Source: Sweltsa coloradensis
Lineage: Eukaryota > Arthropoda > Insecta > Plecoptera > Chloroperlidae
Reading direction: 5' to 3'
NCBI GenBank assembly: GCA_024449915.1
Contig: JAMZAV010000789.1
Coordinates: 186,001 to 250,000, forward strand
Length of the DNA: 64,000 nucleotides
The stretch's first letter is position 1. Each line of letters starts with the position of its first letter. Under the pieces are notes generated by a model. The model worked only from the letters and a program-made list of their open reading frames with translations, was not told where the DNA came from and did not search any database. Shown piece by piece: positions 1-9,614 of the stretch. The translations under genes and the position numbers were made by a program.

Positions 1-1290
1 GTATGTTCTTTCTCAATTATTTCAATTAATGGTTTTGAGACTGGAAACCAAAATTTTGCTTTCTACCTTAACAATTTGAAATTCGTGATTTTTTAAAAGA
101 TTCTTAGAATAACTTTGATTTTTTCCTTGATCTTTTAGGAATAAAATGCTGATTTTGGATTCCAAATTGACATCAAAGTTGGAAAAAAAATCAAAACTTT
201 AAATTTTTTGCAATGTTTTTATTAATACAAAATTTACATGCTCAAATTGAATCTACTACAGGCTAACAAAATATCCGGGACATCCCGGAAATTTGAGTAT
301 GTTTGTGTTTTTATACACAATTAATTTTTTGAGCCATTACAAAATCCTTTTATAATATAAGAATTTAATAAGCAAAAGTTCTACCAATTCCGAACAAAAC
401 AAACCAGCTTTTTACCCGGGTTCAAAGTATGATAAACACGGCAGATTACATTGAATAGATTTTTAATAGTGGTGGCAAATATGTTACGTATACCCCTGAC
501 CTATAAAGGTTAAATAAATTTATGCATCAGTGTTGAGTGTTAATGATTTTCTGATGCCAAAATTTTTAGATTGAAATCGGGCATACGTGGTAATTTCCTC
601 GGACTTCATTGAAATTGATTTTATTTCACGATTGCCTGTAAAATGTAGATTATTTAATACGGATGTAAAAATTTAAGTTGGAATATGCTCTAAAATCATC
701 GTTATTTTATTTGCATATCTAAATGCAGACTTAGAACATTTAGAAAGATATCTTTAAACAAATACAAAGTTGAGGTATTATTATTAATATTATTATTATC
801 AATAACAATACTTAAAGTTAAATATAATCCTGCAATGCTAATATTAGCGAGTGCGTGGCTTCGCGGTCCTTCAGTTTCATTTGTCCTTCTAGGGCAGGTC
901 GTGGGATTTAATCCAGGTTCTATGCAGTTTCGCTGCGTATAGTAATGCGTCACGAATGCAGTACTTTCATAGTTTTCGAATCACATGCAGGCAAATCAGC
1001 ACAGTATAGTTATGGTTGATTGCACCCACAGTAAGATAACTAAATTTGAATTTCTCGCGCATGGTCCCTTTCTTCACGACCTTTTCTGCGAGTCCAAAAC
1101 TCAATACAAAATTGTAATTTTCGGTCAATGTTCACTTATGTGCTGTGACCAAACGGGACCATAATATTTAAAAATAATTAACTGTATAAAGGAAGATAAT
1201 CAAATATATGTGATATAATGGTTCCACTGACAATCAGATCTTGTAACTGAGTGAGTAGACTATAAATACGAGTGTGTTTTTTTCTTGCAG
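1..1290. other. AT-rich non-coding stretch
   Basis: No convincing exon is visible on either strand. Positions 1238-1262 resemble the 3' end of the SINE seen intact at 61390-61800 (a CTGAGTGAGTAGACT-like motif against CTGAGTGGGTAGACT), so a decayed SINE tail lies just before the exon at 1291. The stretch is probably the last intron of the gene that ends at 1454. Confidence 0.4.
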
Positions 1291-1454
1291 AGGGTGATGA
1301 AGAACCGGCGACAACACAACATTGTGAGGAGATTCCGAACAATCCACGGCCCCCACGGTCACGACAACAGTCTCTCACACAGTCAAGAACTTTGATCGAG
1401 ACTCGCCGCCCCGCACCAATAATTGGCGAGCGAACCATGTTACCTTGTAAATAA
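1291..1454 (+). CDS. probable terminal coding exon of an upstream gene
   Basis: A strong acceptor (a T-rich tract, then TTGCAG at 1285-1290) opens a frame in phase 1 that runs 54 full codons to TAA at 1452-1454. The translated tail begins GDEEPATTQHC and ends GERTMLPCK, and is rich in Pro, Arg, Gln and Thr. I recognise no domain. It is GC-rich compared with its flanks and is followed at once by a poly(A) signal, as expected for a last exon. The earlier exons lie left of the window or in the first 1.2 kb, where I could not identify them. The family is unknown. A non-coding terminal exon is also possible. Confidence 0.5.
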
Positions 1455-1455
1455 A
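1450..1455 (+). terminator. poly(A) signal AATAAA overlapping the stop codon
   Basis: AATAAA at 1450-1455 contains the TAA stop (1452-1454) of the exon at 1291. T/G-rich sequence follows at about 1465-1490. If used, the 3' UTR is only about 20-30 nt. Confidence 0.5.
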
Positions 1456-1703
1456 AGATATTTATTGGTTGAAAAACCTTTGTTTTATAAATGAATAAGT
1501 GATTTAGTGATTTACGCAGTTATTTGTAAGGCGTGTACCAAAGAAAGTGTAGTACATTTTATCCAAAATCCATTATGCTCAATCGCGATTACATGCCAAA
1601 GTTTTCAGTTATGTTCTATTTTTTATATTAGTATTTTAAGTTAGAATATGAAAAATAAATGGATTTTCAAATGTTGTTATATAAATTTGACTTTTTCTTT
1701 TAG

Positions 1704-1878
1704 ACGACCGCATTTTGTTTCCCCTCAAGGTCATTGGATGTGCGCGCGCAATGGCGGTGACCGCTTCCCTGTGATGAGATAGCGCGGCAGGAATGCCAAC
1801 GGTATCATCGTCACCGGAACGCCACTCCTGTTGCGAGGCCATGTCGTCGATGACGTTGCTGTGACGTCACATGGGCAG
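1704..1878 (+). pseudogene. GC-rich exon-like island, possibly a broken FAS1-type exon
   Basis: A good acceptor (CTTTTTCTTTTAG ending at 1703) and a donor (CAG|GTAATT at 1879) bracket a GC-rich block in AT-rich DNA. No frame stays open across it. The phase-1 frame opens DRILFPLKVIG and soon stops. Another frame, after a TAG at about 1783, reads NANGIIVTGTPLLLRGHVVD, which resembles the second half of a FAS1 domain (compare VNGATIVNGDTPVSHG in exon 5 of the gene below). The likeness covers only about 25 residues. Read as a relic exon with a frame break, or as a non-coding exon. A perfect CRE-type TGACGTCA sits at 1862-1869. Confidence 0.3.
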
Positions 1879-2109
1879 GTAATTAGCGTTCTGTTTATAC
1901 GAGGAAAGCCGATGAGCGGTGTGAGTCACACGAAGGACGTGTGTCACATGACTTGGAAGACCGCGGGTCGAAAAAACCCGACTGGTGTTTGGGATGCTGC
2001 AAGTTATGCTGAAGGTGTGGTATGCACATTAAAATATTGTCTACGTGACTTATTACTATTGATCAGTCGTTTACGTTGATAGGCGTGCCTATTTAACCAT
2101 ATCAAGTAT

Positions 2110-2599
2110 CAGTGGAACTAGGCGCCCGCAGGGGGCCCGCAAATGCGGGCGGGCCCAGGCCTTTAGGGGACCCCGTTAAAAAAAAAAAAAAAATAGTAAA
2201 AAAACAGTACTTCACCCTGTTTGGAAAATAATGTACATTTTGTTTTCGTTGCTAAAATAACTGTTTTGTGAATCTAGCGGTTTGAAGGTAAAATCTAGCG
2301 GATATTTAGGAACTTTTAGCGTCCACCACACAACACACAACTAAATTATTTTGGTATTGCATTCAGCCCACCCCACAACTTTTTTCTAAAACACAACAAA
2401 CGCACTCTAAAAACCTGATTTTCAAAATTTCCGCATGCGGCGCTATTGTTGGGGGGCCTCGCCCCCCAAACCCCCCGTACTTGGTCCCTATATTGAAAAG
2501 CCTGGATTCAACACTGAGTCTATATGTGTGTATGTCTCTGTTAGGGGGGCCCCCACAGAAATGTTGCGGGCGGGACCATGAAACGAAGTTCCGCCACTG
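2110..2599. repeat. G/C-run repeat element with CAGTGG ends (family G, copy 1)
   Basis: CAGTGGAAC at the left (2110) and its inverse, GTTCCGCCACTG, at the right suggest imperfect terminal inverted repeats. The interior has long G and C runs and GGCGCTATTGTTGGGG at about 2439. The same internal block, including the TTCTAAAACAC context, recurs at 36135-36260, so this is a dispersed repeat. No convincing target-site duplication was found. CAGTGG-type ends suggest hAT, but this is not established. Confidence 0.45.
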
Positions 2600-3900
2600 T
2601 GACATGTTTGTCTGACAATAACATCACAGATATCCAAAACTTTGCATTATAGTGTCAAAAGGATATATAGAAACGAATACTATTAATTTATATAAATTTA
2701 TTTTTATTTTTAATTATATCTGAGCTCAGAGTAGAAATTTTCCTGGGGGTTTCCTTCTGCCGATCGTAGGCTTAAATTCGGGCCAGAGTATATACCTCTG
2801 ACGATCGCAGACGTGAAAATATGATGGGGTATTTAATGCCAACCTGTTCTTTCACGTGATTTGACTTTTATGTAGAGTGTTGTACAGAAATACAATTTTA
2901 TATTTTATTGCGCTTTGAAGCATTATAGATTGCATGTTCATTCCAATCCACTGCCATTCCAATAATCTCCATCGAGTGTATGATAATTGCCCATAGTTTA
3001 ACGCGTCGTAATATGACAGTCACCTAGGATAGAGCGTTCACACTTCACACCATCTATCGACCAGACATGACTAGAATAGATCGCTTGCTCCACGAGATAA
3101 AATAACGGATCTCCTCAACTTCATTTACCAGACACTGTCGGCTTACGAGCTGTCTGGTGGCAATTCCACATTTGTGGTAAAAGTGACGTGATCTTTATTT
3201 ATGTCAACAAATCTGATGTAATTTCACTTTATTTTATCTGTAGAGGAAAAGAATTACAAACAATTATTATTTAATGAAAGTGTCGTTAGTAAACCGCATT
3301 ACTAATCGAGATAAAAACATTTCTACCTCGTTCGCGTTCGCGTAGAATAGATTAGAAATAAATTTAATGAAAGTCAAATTTTTAAAGTAGCGTATATCGT
3401 TGTATATCATCTTATAATCTTATATTTATATATTATACATCTCTATAATAGCTGCAAGAAACATGTCTATCTCGATTTGCTTTATCTATAGTGCGAAGTT
3501 ACATTAATTTTGATAGAGAATTGGCTACACTGATTTTAAAACACAACATGGAGTTGTCTTTCTTACGTTTTGACAAATTTCGTCATCTCTCTGAAGCAAG
3601 TTACAAAGGGTATAACAAATCTCTCGTACTGATATTAAAAATTACAAATTACGAAACTTGCCATTGTTATATAATTCAACCGGGTGTTAAATCGAGAGAT
3701 CTTGTTGAATATAATAGAATGTAATGAAGCTCTCTAAAGATTCATTAGTGAGATATAATTATTATTAGATTGGAGGCTATTGGTTAATAACGTCAAAAAG
3801 TGTATTTTAGGAATCAATGTCAGTATTCCAGTCATAACAGCGGCATGGCGCTCAATTTGGCAGATGTTGTGAATCGAATACATAAAAATTCATTTTGTGT

Positions 3901-3995
3901 GCAGTCGACCCACTCAGTTACACAACACTGATTTTCAGTGGAGGGTTTCAATAAAAGCAGCGCCGAACCAACCCTGTTAAAGCAGACGCTTCCAA
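3901..3995 (-). repeat. SINE 3'-end fragment (CCCACTCAGTTA family)
   Basis: Motifs CCCACTCAGTTA, GATTTTCAGTGG, then a block around ACCAACCCTGTTAAAGCAGACGC match, in the same order, 57451-57556 and the reverse complement of 61660-61785. The complete copy at 61390-61800 shows that this block is the 3' half of a tRNA-headed SINE, so the SINE here lies on the minus strand and lacks its head. Confidence 0.6.
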
Positions 3996-4820
3996 CGAGA
4001 AAATAATAGTTGACCTGCAACGAATCAAATAATCCAGATCCAATCAAAGCATACGAATCGAAGCAAGGAGCTAGCGAGTCTTTTGATTCAATTTTTCTTT
4101 CATTTTTTCCAAGGCAAGATATTCTTGAGATGAAACTACAACGAACACATCGTATTTTTGTTTTGTATTGATAGTAGTGACGAATAAAATAGTGGGCTTC
4201 ATTCAGAACGAATCAGTAACGTTGGGTGGTGAGATTGACAAACTCACTTTACAAAAATAAGACAAATCTGCGTTTAGTCTACCCATTAATCAATTCACGT
4301 ACTTACAAAAGTAAATAATGTTATTTGGCTGATTGAGTGGCCAGTAATATCCGGTATATAAAATTGACAACAGCGCGAACATGCATGCAGTGAATCATAT
4401 TTCTATCAGATCCAATACGTATATATGTGTGTATATATATATATATTGTTTATTATTGTTTTATATTCATATATGGACCATCTTTATTTGCACACAAAAA
4501 TATAATATATAACTCAGATTATTGGGAGACCCTTGTTAATTCGAACTTAGTATCATAATCTTTGCTAGTATGAAAAGTCATTACGAAGCTTTTGAGGGAG
4601 GATACGGTATGTTATTTTATTTGTATAGAATAATGGTAATTGTTTTTTTAGTTACAATTTTAAAATCAAACTATGGTTATAAGGGTCCCTTGGAATTGAA
4701 ATGTTTTAATATACATAACTATAACTATGACTTGATTTGTACGATGTTCTAATCGTGTGGCGTTTCGGTCGTAAAAATTGCTACAAATTATACCGGTCCA
4801 TGAAAGGTTTCATATTTCCT

Positions 4821-4902
4821 TTAATTAACCTTGCGTGCGTTAACGAATTAATTATTCACAACGTAAAGTGAATCATTGTTCTTAACCACGCAAGTTAATT
4901 AA
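4821..4902. repeat. small inverted repeat
   Basis: TTAATTAACCTTGCGTG (4821) pairs with CACGCAAGTTAATTAA (ending 4902). A second inner pair (GAATTAATTATTCAC / GTGAATCATTGTTC) also folds. The roughly 80-nt unit could be a short foldback MITE. No target duplication was seen. Confidence 0.45.
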
Positions 4903-5149
4903 CATTGTTAAACATATCAACATGTTTTACCTTGGCTTCGATAGACATCTCAAAACAGGCAGCAGTTTTGAGCCCGTCACCTGCACAGATAAAGTCAATA
5001 ATATCAGTTATTTCAGTGAGGAGGGAGTCGGATTCTCGAAATGGTGCTTAATTTAAGTATGCCTAAGAGGCCCAGGATAGTTCAGTGTGTGTGGTTATAT
5101 TTACCATTAATGAGTATCCGGGTTGATAAAAGTGTTGTGTGTATGTGTA

Positions 5150-6480
5150 CTAGGAAAACGCTCAGTTGGACGCGTTGTTGAGCGAGCACCGGTACGTGCA
5201 ACACGACCCGAGTACGACATTCCCATAACGTTACATACCAATAAGTCTTTAAGGTCTTGACCGATTTAGCTGAAAATTTGTAAAATAGGAGAGAATGGAT
5301 AAAATCCACCGCCATCTAGAGGACCTTGACATCATTTCTTTGGGAAAACTATTTTACTCTTGATTTCTTCTAGGTGGCAGTACATAGTGACCAGAATTCT
5401 TGTGCGACTTTTCGTTGCCATGGTAATGTTACTTTTGTTAAAATGTAATTTCTATCTACACTACTTATCGGATCAAAATAAAATTAACATATTCGTGACC
5501 GGACGGACATTCTAAATGATTTGGCTACCTCAGTATTTGTCGCCGTTTAGTTTTAAAAAAAAACTTTAGATTAACTTAAATGAACCTTTATTACTTTTTG
5601 AACGATTTTGCCACAAAACTAATGGCATTCAATCGGGAACGAAACTTGCGGATGGTCAAAATTTCAACTCGATCCGAGCCTCCGTTTGACCGCTATCATG
5701 AGCCAAAAAAGCTGTGCGACTTTCCGTTGCCATGGTAACGGGACTTTGTTATAATGTAATTTCCATCTACACTACTTATCGGATCAAAATAAAAATAACA
5801 TATTCGTGATCGGACGGACATTCTAAATGATTTGGCCACCTCAGATTTTGTCGCCGTTAAGTTTTAAAAAAAAACTTTCGATTAACTTTAATGCAACTTT
5901 TTAACTTTTTGAGCGATTTTGCCACAAAACTATACAGCAACCCGCCTAGGTGGTATGTACATGTGTGCAAAATTTTGCCACAAAACTAATGGTATTCAAT
6001 CGGGAACGAAACTTGCGGATGGTCAAAATTTCAACTCGATCCGAGCCTCCGTTTGACCGCTATCATGAGCCAAAAAAGCTGTGCGACTTTCCGTTGCCAT
6101 GGTAACGGGACTTTGTTATAATGTAATTTCCATCTACACTACTTATCGGATCAAAATAAAAATAACATATTCGTGATCGGACGGACATTCTAAATGATTT
6201 GGCCACCTCAGATTTTGTCGCCGTTAAGTTTAAAAAAAAAACTTTCGATTAACTTTAATGTAACTTTTTAACTTTTTGAGCGATTTTGCCACAAAACTAT
6301 ACAGCAACCCGCCTAGGTGGTATGTACATGTGTGCAAAATTTCAGGTCGATCAGAGAAACGGTGCGACCTGTATCGAAGCAGTAACAGAAAAAACAAACA
6401 AACAAAAACAAACAAAAAAAACAAAAAAAAGACATTCGAGCCATAAGAGTCAAGTGGAGACGCTCGCTACGCTCGCTCAA
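5150..6480 (-). mobile_element. Helentron-like non-autonomous element, family D
   Basis: On the minus strand the 5' end is TTGAGCGAGCGTAGCGAGCG (from 6480). Its inverse, GCTCGCTCAA, lies near the 3' end, followed by CAACGCG...GCGTTTTCC and CTAG at 5153-5150. This is the same architecture as the A and B families here: a 5' terminal motif, its inverted copy set about 40 nt inside the 3' end, an AACGC/GCGTT hairpin, then CTAG next to T. The length is about 1.33 kb, enlarged by the internal duplication listed separately. A T/G simple run (TTTGTTTG) sits near the 5' end, as in families A and B. No Rep/helicase frame is present, so the element is non-autonomous. Confidence 0.65.
5606..6339 (-). repeat. 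367-bp tandem duplication inside family D element
   Basis: Two nearly identical units, 5606-5972 and 5973-6339, start TTTTGCCACAAAACTAATGG and end GTGTGCAAAA. A more diverged partial third unit lies at about 5400-5605 (GTGCGACTTTTCGTTGCCAT). The near-identity of the two full units points to a recent duplication. Confidence 0.8.
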
Positions 6481-7155
6481 CAATCATTTTTATAGAAAAG
6501 ATAAGCTTATTTTAATTCTTCGTTGAAATAAATTGAAGTTAACTTCTACTTTTAATGCCACGATTCGATAGATTTATAAGTAAGTTATAAAATAAATGTA
6601 TTATAATATTATAATAATTATGATAATAAGCATAAGTTTGATCATATTCTTTTATCAAATAACCAATGCCATGGTAAGTCGCTAACAACTCAGTAGAATG
6701 TAGACAATAAATATATAGTGCAGCTGACAATTACAAGAAATTGAATACCTCTATATATATTTTATATATTTTTAGTCATTTAAATCATACAAAATCATAT
6801 TAATTCTTTATTTCTTACTAATTAATTATCATTCGATATCATTAATGTCATATTACATATTATATTTAAAATGATTTGTGTTGTACATTTTTTATTGAGG
6901 CAATTGAATAATTATATTATAACTCATATTTTAAAGAATGATTTATAATATTCTAGTGTTAATTCTATCAGTTGGAATGTTTTTTAATCGCAATGTAATT
7001 ATGTTATTACGTACATTACGTTGTAACGTTTTGTATTTGGAAGCGAGTACTCACAAACTCACAATTATTTAAAATTTTATTTTCCCATTTCTACGTTGTA
7101 TTGATTTTCCAGCTCGGTAATTAGGAGATATAACTCAAGTAGTTAGAGAGCAATA

Positions 7156-7372
7156 TAAGGGACGACATCAAAATACAGATCTAATGATATAGACCATTTC
7201 CGAGAAATATTTACAAAGGACAAAAACGTAATAAGATCCTTAGTTATTATCAAAGTTTCTTTCGAAGAGAAAGATGATGCCATAAAAGACAAATTTAAAG
7301 AGTATACGTTCAGAGACCGCTCGTTTGTCTTCATTAATATCTACGACGAAACTGGGAAGAAAAAGTCGTAGA
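7156..7372 (+). pseudogene. short coding-like relic of unknown family
   Basis: After a TAA at 7156-7158, a frame runs about 70 codons to TAG at 7370-7372 without an internal ATG at its start. Its residues look protein-like, with alternating charge and hydrophobicity: it includes IDHFREIFTKDKNVIRSLVI, later RSFVFINIYDETGKKKS, and it is rich in Lys, Asp and Glu. No splice sites fit well. It may be a decayed transposon or viral-type fragment, or an exon remnant. I cannot name the family. Confidence 0.3.
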
Positions 7373-7757
7373 AAAGCGACTGGGGAAATATAAGAGACGA
7401 GAGAAGATTTAATCACCAATTTAAAAGTTGATGCCTATTAGAAAACGACCTACGTCAGTTTCGATAGGAATATATATTATTTTTAGCCTAGTCGTTGCTT
7501 CAATGAAAACCCCTGCGTTTTCTTTTATCATTTGTGCATTGATTCTTCTTAATTTGTAACAGTGTATGGATAAAGCAAGATTGAATCACAATCATATAAG
7601 ATATATATTTATATATATACTAAATATGTTTAACCTTAATAGTAGGTGACTATGACGCTGTTATGTTGGTACTATAGACAGAAAATAAAAAATAAAAAAA
7701 TTATATAATAAATAAAATTCAGATCTATAATGCAACTTCAATTCATAAGTTAAATAG

Positions 7758-7862
7758 TTACGGTCTCGGGGTCTAGTTGGCTAAGGCGCCTACACACGGT
7801 AGACCCGGGTCTGAACCCCGGTCGGGATGGCTTGTTTTAACTTCTGGATTGTATTAAATATT
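7758..7862 (+). repeat. tRNA-derived SINE head
   Basis: A pol III A box (TGGCTAAGGCG, 7778-7788) and a B-box-like GGGTCTGAACCCC (7807-7819) are spaced as in a tRNA, followed by TTAACTTCTGGATTGTAT. The same A-box/B-box/tail order recurs at 23738-23840 (+) and 59868-59952 (-), so this is a SINE family and not a functional tRNA gene. Confidence 0.65.
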
Positions 7863-9115
7863 AAAAAATAGTAGGCTAAATACAGACTTCATATTTCACA
7901 TTTTCGTAAATAAAATAAACATCATTTTAACTTGTTATTCGTATGGATAGTCCTGTGAAAGTTGACGTTGACTCTGATGTCGATGTTTGTTTAGGGTGGA
8001 TTGAGTTTGAGTACGCAGTTAGCGATGGTTAGAAAACACTTATCTTTACGCGGTTCGTGCTTTGTCTTGAGTCACACTTTTACACCCATGGATGACGATA
8101 AGGCCCTATAAGGCCCCTGCGCTACGTTTCATTAAAATACTGATAAGTTTCTAAAAACAATTCCTTTTCTGGATGGTCATATGGTACGACTTGATTAATC
8201 GCAGAAAAATGCCTATTAATAGGCATGATTTCCATTTGTGCAATGCCTCTTTGTAACTTTTCCGTTAATCCACTGTCATCATTGTGGCCACTTTGTGACG
8301 CTTGTTGAAATGATGGCTTTCCGGGTTCAATGCGTACGTTGCATATGAGGTAACCATTTCCTAAATGACAATTTATACGCCAGCATGGATGAATTGCTCA
8401 ATTGGTCTTATTCAATAACTTTACATTCGTTTCATGTGGAAGAAGAAGCTTGTTGTTGCCAAATAAAAGCGGATGTGACTCCTCAAGTATTCACGCCAAA
8501 GCTTCCTGGTTTCCCAAACATAAAAATAATCTCATTCAAGTTCCAACAACATAATGAATTGAATTGTATTGTATATAGTACAGAAGGAATATCGTTTTAA
8601 TAAAATACAAGTTAGAAAGAATATACACTTCCGATAAGCTTTTATAGAAGTTGTTGGACAAACTCAAAACATCATAATAATATTATGGAAAATAGAAACT
8701 CACAGTGCATGCCATTGACTTATACAATGGGACACTACTGTCGGTCACCGATATAGGCATATCCAGTGGTGGCTCGAATCCCGATAGCGACGATCATGAC
8801 TAAATACTAAAAACAAAATTAGCAAACTTATGTGGATTTAAAAAATATAACAATATGTTCGGATGAATTGGGGCAAATGTCAGTGTTAGGGTCAGGGACT
8901 TTAGTTCCAGCATATACCTTTATAAAATACATAATAAATTAACTCTTTACGTTTTCTATGGCTGGATTCGAACCCACAATCTACCGCCTGGCGCCTTGGT
9001 GTCATGGGCTAATAGTCACATTATAATTAATTATTTTGTAGCCCAAAAATACAACAATTACATCACACAAGATAACAATGTGCTATGAGAGGAGTCAGAC
9101 ATACTTATTATTATC

Positions 9116-9614
9116 CAGTGTTGTGACTAGAATTTATTTTTTATCTAGATAAAGATAATCCCTCAAAAAGTTATCTAGAAAAAATAAAAGATAAATCATA
9201 GAAAATTGTCTAGATAAAATATAAGAGAAAAAAATAATTATCTAGATAATTGATAATAATTATTGAGATTGACGTTTTTTTAAATACTATTTTTCCCCAA
9301 CAACAATTTTCTTGTCAATCGTAATATTTGTCAGACTTGACAAATTGACAATACCTGGGTACGCACATTACACTAACTAGTAGAAGTATTTTTCATTTAA
9401 AAGAGTGATTTATTATTATATTTTTGTCTACATGGTTGTTTGCTATTTTGTCTAAAAAATGCTATCTAAAGTTTAAAAATCTTAGGTAAGATAAACTTTA
9501 CTTTATCTAGATAATAGAAAAAGACAACAAAAAACTTATCAAGATGATAATAGATAAACGGATGTTATCTAGATAGACTATCTAAATAATTTTATCTAGA
9601 TAAGTCACAACACT
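9116..9614. mobile_element. hAT-like MITE with repeated TTATCTAGATAA palindromes
   Basis: The ends are inverted: AGTGTTGTGACT (9117) and AGTCACAACACT (9603-9614). The approximately 500-bp interior is coding-free and carries at least seven versions of TTATCTAGATAA scattered on both sides. Short AGTGTTG-type termini are common in hAT elements. Flanks ATTATTATC and AATTATATC are similar but not an exact 8-bp duplication, so the family call is tentative. Confidence 0.5.

Larger units (their letters stand above)
2600..5149. other. AT-rich intergenic DNA
   Basis: Apart from the two repeats listed inside it, I see no supported gene. A 70-codon frame at about 3510-3724 lacks splice context and family resemblance. 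A (TA)n run lies near 4430-4445. Confidence 0.4.
6481..9115. other. AT-rich intergenic DNA with SINEs and one coding-like relic
   Basis: Besides the SINE at 7758 and the relic at 7156, a minus-strand tRNA-like B box (GGATTCGAACCC at 8953-8964) followed by CTGGCGCCTTGG marks a SINE head at about 8950-9010. A 71-codon frame at 8385-8600 has no recognised domain or splice context. Confidence 0.4.
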
